From positions 1-11,661 of the forward strand of contig JAFDCA010000386.1 in the NCBI GenBank assembly GCA_019313025.1: a stretch of 11,661 bases of DNA, read 5' to 3'. The DNA is from Deltaproteobacteria bacterium (GTDB lineage: Bacteria; Desulfobacterota; Desulfobacteria; Desulfobacterales; UBA11574). The position numbers were made by a program, and so were the translations under genes. Within the stretch, counting starts at the first letter, position 1. Every line of letters starts with the position of its first letter. The notes beneath the pieces are model-generated. The model had not been told where the DNA came from, ran no database searches, and was given only the letters and a program-made list of their open reading frames with translations. Below are positions 1-7,835 of this stretch, in pieces.

Positions 1-1513
1 AATTTCGTATCATTTTTTGAGCAATATCGGTGGCCTGTTTAATATCGTTGGCAGCACCGGTACTGATACGGTTAAAAACGATTTCTTCGGCAACCCGTCC
101 GCCAAAAGCAACGGACAACTCACTTTCCAGCTGATCCTTGTATTTAAAATCGCTCTCTTCAGGCAAGAACCACGTAATCCCTGCCGCGCGTCCTCTAGGA
201 ATGATGGTGATCTTATTCACCTTATCGGTTCCCGGCAAAAGGCGGGCCACAAGGGCGTGTCCTGCTTCATGATATGCCGTGGTTTTCCGGTCTTCCTCCC
301 TGATGACTTTCGACTTTCTTTCCAATCCCATGTAAACTTTGTCTTTGGCATCTTCCAGGTCGATCATATCGATCTTTTCCTTATTTCTCTTGGCGCCAAG
401 AAGTGCCGCTTCATTGACAAGGTTTTCCAAATCAGCACCCGAAAATCCGGGTGTTCCCTTGGCCAGTATTGCAGGATCTACATCAGGTGCAATGGGCGTT
501 TTTTTCAAATGAACCTTAAGAATTTTCTCACGCCCCAAAATGTCCGGCAGCGGGACAACCACTTGCCGGTCAAAACGACCGGGTCGCAAGAGGGCCGGGT
601 CGAGCACATCAGGACGGTTGGTAGCGGAAATAAGGATCACACCCTCGTTTGATTCAAACCCGTCCATTTCCACCAGAAGTTGGTTTAAGGTCTGTTCTCT
701 TTCATCATGTCCCCCTCCGAGACCAGCACCTCTGTGCCTTCCAACAGCATCAATCTCATCAATGAATATTATGCATGGGGCATTCTTTTTCCCCTGAACA
801 AACAGATCCCTGACGCGAGATGCCCCGACGCCGACAAACATTTCTACGAAATCTGAACCACTTATGTGAAAAAAAGGAACGTCAGCCTCACCTGCAATCG
901 CCCGTGCAAGGAGGGTCTTTCCGGTGCCAGGGGATCCCATCAAAAGCACCCCTTTGGGTATCCGTCCTCCAAGACGAGTAAATTTTTTGGGTTCTCTCAA
1001 AAACTCGATAATTTCACCCAGCTCTTCCTTGGCTTCATCGATGCCGGCAACATCTTCAAACGTTACTTTTTTGGATTGATCGGATTGCAACCGGGCCCGG
1101 CTTTTACCAAAAGACATGGCTTTTCCACCACCGGCTTGCATCTGGCGCATAAAAAATATCCATACGCCGATCAGTACAATCATTGGAAACCATGACACAA
1201 GGACAGACATATACCAAGGAGACTCGCTTTCTGGTTTGGCATTAATGGAAACGCCTTTCTCACGAAGGATTTTAATGAGATCACTATCCTGGGGTGCATA
1301 TACTTTGAAGCGATTACGATTTGAATCTGTGACATAGAGTTCCTGGCCCTGTATAACGACATCAGAAACACGCTCACTGTCTACCATGGTCAAAAATTCC
1401 GTATAGCTGATGCTTGTTTCACCAAGATGCTGTTGATTAAAAAGGTTGTAAAGCATGATCATCATCAGCGTGATGACGATCCATAAAGCCAAATTTTTGT
1501 AAAAAGGATTCAA
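1..1513 (-). CDS. ftsH: ATP-dependent zinc metalloprotease FtsH (partial, C-terminus beyond window)
   Basis: Membrane-anchored AAA+ protease that extracts and degrades misfolded membrane proteins and some regulators; it acts as a hexamer in the inner membrane. I translated the minus strand from 1513: 504 uninterrupted codons reach the window edge. Visible in order: a membrane segment at residues 8-25, a periplasmic domain, a second membrane segment at about 103-122, Walker A GSPGTGKT at 193-200 (Ser replaces the usual Pro), Walker [10 protein letters not shown] at 248-256, the second region of homology [19 protein letters not shown] at 297-315, and the zinc-protease motif HEAGH at 415-419. 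The third zinc ligand region and C-terminal tail, roughly 100-140 residues, lie outside. The start is a TTG at 1511-1513, chosen because the protein begins in typical FtsH fashion ([11 protein letters not shown]) and a G-rich Shine-Dalgarno (GGGGG, 1523-1527) sits 9 nt upstream. It lies 59 nt downstream of tilS, an association common in bacteria. Confidence 0.97.
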   Translation of the reverse strand, partial: MNPFYKNLALWIVITLMMIMLYNLFNQQHLGETSISYTEFLTMVDSERVSDVVIQGQELYVTDSNRNRFKVYAPQDSDLIKILREKGVSINAKPESESPWYMSVLVSWFPMIVLIGVWIFFMRQMQAGGGKAMSFGKSRARLQSDQSKKVTFEDVAGIDEAKEELGEIIEFLREPKKFTRLGGRIPKGVLLMGSPGTGKTLLARAIAGEADVPFFHISGSDFVEMFVGVGASRVRDLFVQGKKNAPCIIFIDEIDAVGRHRGAGLGGGHDEREQTLNQLLVEMDGFESNEGVILISATNRPDVLDPALLRPGRFDRQVVVPLPDILGREKILKVHLKKTPIAPDVDPAILAKGTPGFSGADLENLVNEAALLGAKRNKEKIDMIDLEDAKDKVYMGLERKSKVIREEDRKTTAYHEAGHALVARLLPGTDKVNKITIIPRGRAAGITWFLPEESDFKYKDQLESELSVAFGGRVAEEIVFNRISTGAANDIKQATDIAQKMIRN

Positions 1514-1572
1514 AGGTCTTAACCCCCTTAAAAGTCAATTAATGATACCCTAATATTAATCATCATTGTTAA

Positions 1573-3015
1573 TTAGGCAAGCAAAAGTTCAACCTTCAAC
1601 ACATTTCTGGTTGAAGGCATCACTTTAACAGATTCATCAATTCTATGACCGATCACCCAAATAATTTTCCCCCGGCTCAACAAAATCGGACATTTTACCC
1701 TTTCACTTCGAGGCACTTTTTTATCAATAAAAAATTTTTTAACCTTTTGCCTTCCTCCCGCTCCCAATGGTTTAAAAGCGTCTCCCGGCCGAAAATTTCT
1801 GACTACCATAGGAAAACTCACCGTATCTTTATCAAAATAACTGGTGTATTGTCCAGTATAACGATAATCGAACGCCTTTTCCACACGCATTTCATCAACC
1901 CTAATATACGCGCTGATTTCTTCTATGAACACAGATTCAGGTTTTTCTATCTGATATTCAAACATAAACCTGTCTGAAAGGCCGTATCTTTCACGAAAAT
2001 AACGCAACATATGCTTTCCTTTAAATACATAGAGCGCATCCTGGTCTATTTGAATTCTAATACCGTCAGGAAGGTCCGCTTTTCCATAGGCCGATCTTTT
2101 CTCTAAGAGACCGATTATTGAATTGATATTGACAAACCGAATACGCCGTAAATCCCCTTTTATTTTTTCAATGGTCAATCTTATGATCCGCCTTTGCAGC
2201 GCAGGGTGATATCGGTTTAGTATCGAAACAGAAAGGATGATATAATTTTCTTGAACATTCAGCACGGCTTTTTCATAAAAAGAATGAACAACACCGTCAA
2301 TCCACTCCTCTTCGGATCTCATAATCGACGAAAGCCGGTTTAATGTATCAGAAATTTTTGGATTGTACGCTGTTTTTAACAAGGGAATTAAATGCTGACG
2401 CACTCTGTTTCTAAAGTGCTTTGTGTCCGTGTTAGATTCATCAAAAATATATTCCAATTTGTTTTGACTTAAAAAATCAATGATTTCTGATCGATTTAAC
2501 TTTATCAACGGTCGGATAATCTTGTGGTCTCTTACGGGCGGTATTCCTGAAAGACCCTGGGTTCCACTTCCTCGAAAAAGATTCATCAAAATAAGTTCCG
2601 CATTGTCATCAGAATGATGCCCTGTTGCAATTTTGTTGTACTGCATTGTATTTGCAATATCATTTAAAAAGGTATAGCGAACACGCCGGGCAGCCTCTTC
2701 CAGAGACAGTTTGTTTTCGATCTGATACTTTCGAACATCCTCTTTGAGCGTGTAACAAGGCAAGTCATACTTTTGGGCCAAAACTTCAACAAACTGAGCA
2801 TCCTTATCCGAATCATTCCGGCGCAGGCAGTGATTTAAATGGGCAACACCCAGTTTGAGAGAAAAACGGGGAGCGATCGAGAAGAGCATATGAAGCAGAG
2901 CAACTGAATCAGGTCCTCCGGACACACCGATAACCACCGAATCTTTCGGTTCAAGCATTCCATAAGCTGTGATGGTTTTTTCAACAGTTTGTAATAACTT
3001 ATCCAAGGTTACCAT
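1573..3015 (-). CDS. tilS: tRNA(Ile)-lysidine synthase TilS
   Basis: Cytosolic ATP-dependent enzyme that converts C34 of the CAU-anticodon tRNA-Ile to lysidine, so the tRNA reads AUA and is charged with isoleucine. The 480-residue product has the PP-loop SGGPDS at residues 32-37 and the family motif GHHSDDNAELILMNLFRGSG in the middle of the N-terminal domain. The C-terminal substrate-binding domain contains RNFRPGDAFKPLGAGGRQKV. The length suits TilS of this lineage, longer than the E. coli form. It is first in a minus-strand pair with ftsH and ends in TAA. The ATG at 3015 has AGG directly against it, too close for normal use. A TTG three codons downstream (3004-3006) would place AGG about 9 nt upstream, so the true start may be there. 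Confidence 0.96.
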   Translation of the reverse strand: MVTLDKLLQTVEKTITAYGMLEPKDSVVIGVSGGPDSVALLHMLFSIAPRFSLKLGVAHLNHCLRRNDSDKDAQFVEVLAQKYDLPCYTLKEDVRKYQIENKLSLEEAARRVRYTFLNDIANTMQYNKIATGHHSDDNAELILMNLFRGSGTQGLSGIPPVRDHKIIRPLIKLNRSEIIDFLSQNKLEYIFDESNTDTKHFRNRVRQHLIPLLKTAYNPKISDTLNRLSSIMRSEEEWIDGVVHSFYEKAVLNVQENYIILSVSILNRYHPALQRRIIRLTIEKIKGDLRRIRFVNINSIIGLLEKRSAYGKADLPDGIRIQIDQDALYVFKGKHMLRYFRERYGLSDRFMFEYQIEKPESVFIEEISAYIRVDEMRVEKAFDYRYTGQYTSYFDKDTVSFPMVVRNFRPGDAFKPLGAGGRQKVKKFFIDKKVPRSERVKCPILLSRGKIIWVIGHRIDESVKVMPSTRNVLKVELLLA

Positions 3016-3153
3016 CCTGATATGGTTGAAAATACTTAAAAACAGCGGTTTGAAAGGTATTTTTCAAAAAACATATGTCTTGGGGACCAAACAAATCGAT
3101 AGTAATTAATTATTATAATACATATCAACAGTTTATATTCAATTTTCTCTCAA

Positions 3154-3182
3154 ATTATGATATAGCGGCCTGTGGTTGTCAA
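3154..3182 (-). promoter_or_regulatory. sigma70-type promoter for tilS-ftsH
   Basis: On the minus strand a perfect TTGACA (3177-3182) is followed after exactly 17 nt by CATAAT (3154-3159), five of six matches to the -10 consensus. Transcription would start near 3147, giving a leader of roughly 130 nt before tilS. No operator or riboswitch fold is evident in the leader. Confidence 0.65.
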
Positions 3183-3299
3183 TAAAAAACAGGAAAACCG
3201 CCGTCTTATCGCTCAAGTTTCATACCTTCAATTTTCAAAACTCGTTACAGAGCCGTCGGCCGGTTCGGTTAAAGCGAAAAAATCGAGTCCTTTTTTACC

Positions 3300-3326
3300 T
3301 TGAAAAAATTTTTCATCAATTATATT
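3300..3326 (+). promoter_or_regulatory. Probable promoter of the SRP RNA gene
   Basis: TTGAAA at 3300-3305 and TATATT at 3321-3326 are separated by 15 nt, a little short of the optimum. The predicted start, 7-10 nt after the -10 box, coincides with the 5' end of the SRP RNA terminal helix at 3336, which supports the assignment. Confidence 0.45.
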
Positions 3327-3335
3327 CGTGATAAT

Positions 3336-3590
3336 GGTTGTGCTAGGCGGGGAGCTAGCGGTGCCCTTTTCCCGAAATCCGCTTCATGCGGGGCTGAATT
3401 CCCTCTCGAGGATTTAAACCTGGAAGCCTATAGGCCAATCTGGCCGGCCGCCGCGCAACAGACGGTTACGAACCTCGTCAGGTCCGGAAGGAAGCAGCGA
3501 TAAGTAATGCGGTCTGTGTCGTGGATTGATCCCGGTCAATTTTTTGGCTTGTTATATTTCAGCAAGGATTCGACAGAGGGTGCACAACCA
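3336..3590 (+). ncRNA. ffs: Signal recognition particle RNA, long bacterial type with Alu domain
   Basis: RNA scaffold of the signal recognition particle; it binds Ffh and targets nascent membrane and secreted proteins to FtsY. The S-domain is unmistakable: GUCAGGUCCGGAAGGAAGC begins at 3477, the conserved tetraloop and asymmetric-loop block. The 5' part, from GUGCUAGGCGGGGAGCUAGC (starting 3340), matches as I recall the Alu-domain consensus of the Bacillus-type scRNA (GGGGAGgUAGCGGUGCCC). The 3' part GGAUUCGACAGAGGGUGCAC (3566-3585) likewise matches the 3' Alu strand. The two ends, GGUUGUGC (3336-3343) and GCACAACC (3582-3589), pair perfectly over 8 bp and fix the boundaries at about 255 nt. 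This is the long form, not the ~110-nt 4.5S RNA of Escherichia. No clear U-tract terminator follows, so the 3' end rests on the closing helix. Confidence 0.95.
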
Positions 3591-3668
3591 ACTTTTCCCA
3601 TGATTTTTCACACTTTCTTTCTGTTCTCTAAATTCCTGAACCTATAATATAAAATTCATATTTCCGGC

Positions 3669-3696
3669 TTGACAATACTCCAGACCGTCTTATTTT
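3669..3696 (+). promoter_or_regulatory. sigma70-type promoter for grpE-dnaK
   Basis: Perfect TTGACA at 3669-3674, 16-nt spacer, TATTTT at 3691-3696. The leader to the grpE ATG is about 70 nt. No CIRCE inverted repeat (HrcA operator) and no convincing sigma32 -10 box is visible, so any heat-shock control must work another way. Confidence 0.6.
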
Positions 3697-3775
3697 TTTA
3701 GCGATGTTTTTATATGGATGTAAAATTCCAACGGTCCAGCATTAAACATAAAAAAATCAGGAGAAATCAGCGCTG

Positions 3776-4411
3776 ATGGCAAAAGGAAAGAAAGTCAAGA
3801 TTCATACGGACGTTGAAGCAACCGGCAAAGAAGATACAGTTGACGATAAAAAAGATTTGAATGAAGGCGATACCCTTGAATCCGTTGACCCCCTCAAAGA
3901 AATGGAGGAAAAGGTAGAGTCTCTCAAAAAGGAGGCTGCGGAAAATCATGACCGGCTTTTGAGAGTGGCTGCGGAGTTTGAAAATTACAAAAAACGCGCT
4001 GCACGCGAAATGAATGATTTCAGAAAATTTGCCAACGAAAGCTTTGTAAAGGCCATGCTTCCGGTGGTCGACAGTTTGGATCTCGCCATCGAATCCTCAA
4101 GCACTGACACGCACACCAACCATTCCGTGGTGGAAGGGGTCAGTATGACCCTCAAAGAAATACTTAAAGTCTTTGAGCAATTCGGCGTAAAACGATTTGA
4201 GAGCATGGGAAATGTTTTTGACCCGAGTTTACATCAAGCGGTGATGCAGGAAGAAACACAGGTACATCCTGACAACACCGTATTAAGAGAGTTGCAAAAA
4301 GGATATATGATTCACGACAGGCTCCTTAGACCGGCCATGGTTGTGGTATCCAAAAAAACAGCAAAACCAGAAAAACGCGAGAACTCAACTCAGAAAAAAG
4401 AGAATGAATAA
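3776..4411 (+). CDS. grpE: Nucleotide exchange factor GrpE
   Basis: Cytosolic homodimeric co-chaperone that releases ADP from DnaK and acts as a thermosensor in the Hsp70 cycle. The 211-residue product has an acidic, lysine-rich disordered N-terminus (1-40) and a long coiled coil (about 40-90), with the family block [20 protein letters not shown]. The C-terminal beta domain follows, with [20 protein letters not shown] and [18 protein letters not shown]. Length and motifs are normal. AGGAG precedes the ATG by 12 nt, slightly long. The stop is TAA, 35 nt before dnaK, so the two form an operon. No hrcA lies upstream; its usual place is taken by the SRP RNA gene. Confidence 0.97.
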   Translation: MAKGKKVKIHTDVEATGKEDTVDDKKDLNEGDTLESVDPLKEMEEKVESLKKEAAENHDRLLRVAAEFENYKKRAAREMNDFRKFANESFVKAMLPVVDSLDLAIESSSTDTHTNHSVVEGVSMTLKEILKVFEQFGVKRFESMGNVFDPSLHQAVMQEETQVHPDNTVLRELQKGYMIHDRLLRPAMVVVSKKTAKPEKRENSTQKKENE

Positions 4412-4446
4412 GACATAAAGATCATCTTAAATTAGGAGGACAACAA

Positions 4447-6372
4447 ATGGGTAAAGTCATTGGAATCGACTTGGGAACCACAAATTCTTGTGTGGCGGTC
4501 ATGGAAGGTAGTGAAGCAAAGGTCATCACCAATCCCGAAGGAGGGCGCACCACACCTTCTATCGTTGCCGTTTCAGACAGCGGGGAAAGATTGGTCGGTC
4601 AAATTGCCAAACGGCAGGCCATTACCAATCCTGAAAATACGGTCTTTGCCGTAAAAAGGCTTATCGGTCGAAAGTATGCATCAAAAGAAGTTCAGAATGA
4701 TATCAAGATACTCCCTTACAAAATCGAACAGGCTCCCAATGGTGACGTGCGCATAAACCTTAGGGGAAAACTTAACAGCCCGGCGGAGATATCGTCCTTT
4801 ATTTTAGCGAACATCAAGCATACGGCCGAAGAATATCTTGGCGAAAAAGTGACAGACGCAGTGATTACAGTGCCTGCCTATTTTGATGACAGCCAGCGTC
4901 AATCAACCAAAGACGCCGGAAAAATCGCAGGGCTTAATGTGCTCAGGATTATCAATGAACCCACCGCCGCATCCTTGGCATATGGGATGGACAAGAAAAA
5001 AGAAGAAAAAATAGCGGTATTCGACTTGGGAGGCGGTACCTTTGACATATCCATTCTCGAAATCGGAGAAGGCGTTTTTGAGGTTAAGGCCACAAATGGC
5101 GATACCCATCTTGGTGGTGAAGACTTTGACTTAAGAATTATCGATTATCTTGCAAACGAATTCAAAAAAGACCAAGGGATTGATTTAAGGAACGACAAAA
5201 TGGCGTTGCAGCGGCTTAAAGAGGCTGCTGAAAAAGCAAAAATGGAACTATCAACATCCATGGAAACAGATGTGAATCTTCCATTTATTACTGCCGATGC
5301 CTCCGGCCCCAAACATCTCAACATTAAAATTAACAGAGCCAAACTTGAAGGGCTTGTCAGCGACCTCCTTGACAAGCTTGAACAACCCTGCCGGATAGCG
5401 CTTAAAGATGCAAACCTGACACCCAAAGACATTGATGAGGTGATTCTTGTGGGCGGCATGACCCGAATGCCGGCGGTTCAGAATCGCGTCAAGAAACTCT
5501 TTGGTAAAGAACCGCACAAAGGTGTTAACCCTGACGAGGTCGTGGCCATCGGTGCTGCCATTCAGGGCGGCGTGCTTAAAGGAGACGTTAAAGATGTTCT
5601 CCTCCTTGATGTCACCCCGCTATCTCTGGGTATTGAAACTTTGGGCGGTGTTATGACGCGTCTCATTGATAAAAACACCACCATTCCGACGAAGAAGAGC
5701 CAGATTTTCTCAACCGCAGCAGATAACCAGCCAGCCGTTTCCATTCACGTGCTTCAGGGAGAGCGGGAAATGGCCGCCGGTAACAAAACACTCGGTCGCT
5801 TTGAACTTGTGGGAATACCGCCTGCTCCCAGAGGTGTACCGCAAATTGAGGTCACGTTTGACATCGACGCCAACGGCATCGTCAATGTATCCGCCAAGGA
5901 CATGGCCACCGGAAAAGAGCAATCTATCCAAATCACAGCCTCAAGTGGGCTATCCAAAGAAGAAATCGACAGGCTAATAAAAGATGCCGAACTTCATGCT
6001 GAAGAAGACAAAAAGAAAAGGGAGTTGGTCGACGCCCGCAACCATGCCGACGCCCTCATCTACTCCACAGAAAAATCGATTAAAGATCTTGGCGACAAGG
6101 TAAATGCCGAAACCTAGAACAAGGTTGAAGCGGCAATTGAACCCCTTAAAAAGGCCATGGAAGGAGATGACGCTGAAGAAATAAAGCGATTGAGCGAAGA
6201 ATTGACTCAGGCGTCTCATAAACTGGCCGAAGCCATGTATCAGCAAGCTTCCCGGGCAGACGCACAACAGCAGGCTGGAGAAGCGGGTCAGGAACAGGCG
6301 GGCCCATCCGCACCCGATGATGATGTGGTGGATGCCGATTTCGAAGAAGTTAAAGAAGACGATAAAAAATAA
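4447..6372 (+). CDS. dnaK: Chaperone DnaK (Hsp70) with in-frame TAG at codon 557
   Basis: ATP-driven cytosolic chaperone that works with GrpE. AGGAGG sits 7 nt before the ATG. The nucleotide-binding domain (about 1-382) shows GIDLGTTNS (6-14), [37 protein letters not shown] and [12 protein letters not shown]. The interdomain linker DVLLLD is at 383-388, then the substrate-binding beta domain, then the helical lid from about 505. At codon 557 (6115-6117) the frame meets TAG. The same frame then runs 84 more codons to TAA, with a standard lid ([17 protein letters not shown]) and the classic DnaK tail [15 protein letters not shown]. Read through, the protein is 641 residues, normal for DnaK (E. 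coli 638). Aligned by eye, TAG falls on a lysine of E. coli DnaK (ADDKTAIESAL). Options: pyrrolysine or suppressor decoding, a real truncation to 556 residues lacking most of the lid bundle and tail, or a sequencing error. No frameshift is involved. dnaJ does not follow. Confidence 0.95.
6115..6117 (+). other. In-frame amber codon inside dnaK
   Basis: TAG in the dnaK frame, with conserved DnaK sequence immediately before ([17 protein letters not shown]) and after ([12 protein letters not shown]). It needs a single substitution from AAG (Lys), CAG (Gln) or GAG (Glu). Five bases downstream, GGTTGAA (6123-6129) can pair with TTGAACC (6137-6143) around one G-G mismatch and a 7-nt loop; this weak stem may be coincidental. 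Confidence 0.9.
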
Positions 6373-6389
6373 ACCCGTTTAGCACTTTT

Positions 6390-6430
6390 AAAAAATCCTG
6401 TGCGCACGTTTGTGCCGCAGGATTTTTTTT
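6390..6430. terminator. Bidirectional Rho-independent terminator between dnaK and the convergent gene
   Basis: AATCCTG pairs with CAGGATT, with an inner GCAC/GTGC helix and a GTTT loop. Eight T follow on the plus strand, and a run of six A precedes, giving a U-tract on the minus strand as well. It lies 17 nt after the dnaK TAA and can also end the minus-strand zinc-ribbon transcript. Confidence 0.88.
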
Positions 6431-6469
6431 GGCCGGGAGGTGTATTTTTGTCTCTCAGTCTATTCCGTT

Positions 6470-6598
6470 TTAACTCTGTGGCTCAGGCTGAGTCATTCGG
6501 ATGCGCCGTTTGAAATGTGTGGCATGTTTTTTCAGATAAGCTCCAGGATTACAGTACTTGTCGTAGAAATCCAGGTCAATTCTCCTTTCCATTTTCAT
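6470..6598 (-). CDS. Possible 42-residue protein downstream of the zinc-ribbon gene
   Basis: Unrecognised short frame, MKMERRIDLDFYDKYCNPGA onward, ending in TAA. It overlaps the last codons of the upstream gene in another frame, which would allow translational coupling. No separate Shine-Dalgarno sequence precedes the ATG at 6598; an internal ATG at 6592 is an alternative. The composition is protein-like (basic, aromatic, one Cys). The shared terminator lies about 40 nt beyond its stop, so the region is probably transcribed. It could also be a C-terminal remnant displaced by a frameshift, or non-coding. Confidence 0.3.
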   Translation of the reverse strand: MKMERRIDLDFYDKYCNPGAYLKKHATHFKRRIRMTQPEPQS

Positions 6599-7004
6599 AC
6601 GGGGGTGGCGGCGAATCGAATCTGTAACTGGGTGGCGGCTTTTCTTCCCACTCAAGGTGACAATACTTGCACCGATAACGGCAAAACAGATCGTATAAAT
6701 CCATGGATAAATCCAAAGATGTTTCTTCGTTTTCCCAAATGGGATGGTCCGGAGGTAGATCGGGATCGACTCCTTTTTTCCGAAGTTCCGCACCTGTTGA
6801 TTGTATGGCTCCGTACCTGCGGCACCGAGGGCACCTGGTCCAGAGCCTCATGGTTACCACTATCAAAATCGGTACGGCAACAAATATAACGATAAAAAAT
6901 ATTCCCCAAAGGAATTCTGATGTCCATTTTTTATAAAAGTAAAAACCCGCCGATAAACTGCCTATAATCAGAACCCATACCTTTATTTTTTCTTTTTTTT
7001 TCAT
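6576..7004 (-). CDS. Small membrane protein with split zinc ribbon, function unknown
   Basis: I do not recognise this family. The 142-residue product starts MKKKEKIKVWVLIIG. It has two hydrophobic segments, about 9-24 and 31-53, separated by a short polar turn (YKKWTSE). A cytoplasmic-type domain follows, with CPRC at 58-61 and CKYC at 112-115, two Cys pairs fitting a zinc ribbon with a ~50-residue insert. The tail is proline-rich (SPPPPYENG). A longer frame exists up to a TTG at 7082. The ATG at 7004 is preferred because it begins a clean lysine-rich, membrane-insertion-like N-terminus, although its ribosome-binding site is poor (AAGGA 14 nt upstream). It is convergent with dnaK, sharing its terminator. 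The stop is TGA. Confidence 0.65.
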   Translation of the reverse strand: MKKKEKIKVWVLIIGSLSAGFYFYKKWTSEFLWGIFFIVIFVAVPILIVVTMRLWTRCPRCRRYGAIQSTGAELRKKGVDPDLPPDHPIWENEETSLDLSMDLYDLFCRYRCKYCHLEWEEKPPPSYRFDSPPPPYENGKEN

Positions 7005-7408
7005 GGCGATCGTTCTTATCCTTACAGAACGCCTTTTCCTTTTAAGAACTGGCCGGCAATTTTGATAGAAGTAAAGAAACAAGGCCCAGAGGACCCATGT
7101 ATCTTATGAAGTTGGTAGGGATCCGTAACCCATCATTCCATTCTTCCCCTTGTATAATTTGCTGGCATATATATCGTATTTTTCTGGTGGTCAGGTCAAG
7201 CAAATCCTATTTCCGACAAATAATCTTTACCAAACCAGTCTTTCTTGGTATTATTTTTTCAATTTTTCATCTCTTCAGATGTAAAATGTATGAACTAAAC
7301 AAATCATGAGTCGGGGCATTTTTATGTTTTAAATCGCTACATGGATAATGCTTTTTTTTCAATCCGTGTAAACTCGTGGTTAAAGGATCATAAAGAAAGG
7401 TGGGTTTC
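7005..7408. other. Intergenic region between divergent small-protein genes
   Basis: About 400 AT-rich bases with no convincing coding frame. For the minus-strand gene, TTGACC at 7194-7199 followed after 18 nt by GATATA is a weak promoter candidate. On the plus strand a perfect TATAAT at 7153-7158 lacks a good -35, and GATAAT at 7344-7349 lies about 60 nt before the exported-protein gene. None is decisive. Confidence 0.4.
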
Positions 7409-7813
7409 ATGAAAAATATCAAATTATTATTTATGGTAATGACAATTATGGTCATCGCCGCGACATTCTTTGAAAGCATTTCAACGGCCGCACAAGTTAC
7501 GAGAATTCATTCAAGCAGAAAATACATCTTTATTGACGGCAGCATCGCCGACGGATTTGTGATGGGCGCCACGGTGTGTTTTTATGCTTCTTCAGGTGAA
7601 GAAATCACTTGCGGCAGAATCGAGCAGGCTTCAGAATCCCTTGCCAGGGTCAGGGTTGACAACCGAATCGCAAAACAAATTCGCAACGGAATGGAAGCAA
7701 GACTGTCCGTTGAAGAAGCGACTGAAGAAGAAGCAACAGCATCCAAGGCGTGTACCGATGACTCGGAATGCGGTGATACCGGATATTGCGTTAATGGTAA
7801 ATGTCAACAATGA
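7409..7813 (+). CDS. Secreted or periplasmic protein with Cys-rich C-terminal tail, function unknown
   Basis: A 134-residue product. The start is taken at the ATG (7409), preceded by AAAGGTGGG at short spacing; a GTG three codons upstream would overlap that ribosome-binding site. An N-terminal signal peptide (MKNIKLLFMVMTIMVIAATF) ends near STA-AQ at residues 25-29. The middle region, about 30-100, looks like a small beta-rich domain: KYIFIDGSIADGFVMGATVC and ITCGRIEQASESLARVRV resemble the recurrent 'function of D-G-x-x-x-G-x-x-V' barrels seen in envelope proteins, which is only a stylistic similarity. The tail CTDDSECGDTGYCVNGKC has Cys spacing 5-5-4, like the short disulfide knots common on delta-proteobacterial exported proteins. 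An acidic EEATEEEATA linker joins the two. No partner gene is adjacent. The stop is TGA. Confidence 0.75.
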   Translation: MKNIKLLFMVMTIMVIAATFFESISTAAQVTRIHSSRKYIFIDGSIADGFVMGATVCFYASSGEEITCGRIEQASESLARVRVDNRIAKQIRNGMEARLSVEEATEEEATASKACTDDSECGDTGYCVNGKCQQ

Positions 7814-7835
7814 CGGCTTCCAGGCAATAATTTGA

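Larger units (their letters stand above)
3016..3335. other. Divergent intergenic region between tilS and the SRP RNA gene
   Basis: About 320 bases of AT-rich DNA without a credible coding frame. It carries the tilS promoter on the minus strand and the SRP RNA promoter at its right end on the plus strand. I see no tRNA, no repeat unit and no other gene in it. Confidence 0.6.

Noticed and set aside
17..652. 211-codon plus-strand reading frame
   Set aside because: It is the antisense of the FtsH AAA+ and protease domains, which are clearly coding on the minus strand.
3251..3293. Possible tRNA-like segment (GGTTCGGTTAAAGC)
   Set aside because: No acceptor, D or anticodon arm can be drawn around it.
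3300..3503. 67-codon plus-strand reading frame
   Set aside because: It lies across the SRP RNA promoter and the RNA itself; the RNA explains the conservation and the peptide is not protein-like.
6115..6372. dnaK as a frameshifted pseudogene
   Set aside because: The frame is the same before and after the TAG and the downstream codons match DnaK without indels; only one stop codon is involved.
7097..7309. 70-codon plus-strand frame in the intergenic region
   Set aside because: No ribosome-binding site, AT-driven composition and no recognisable features.
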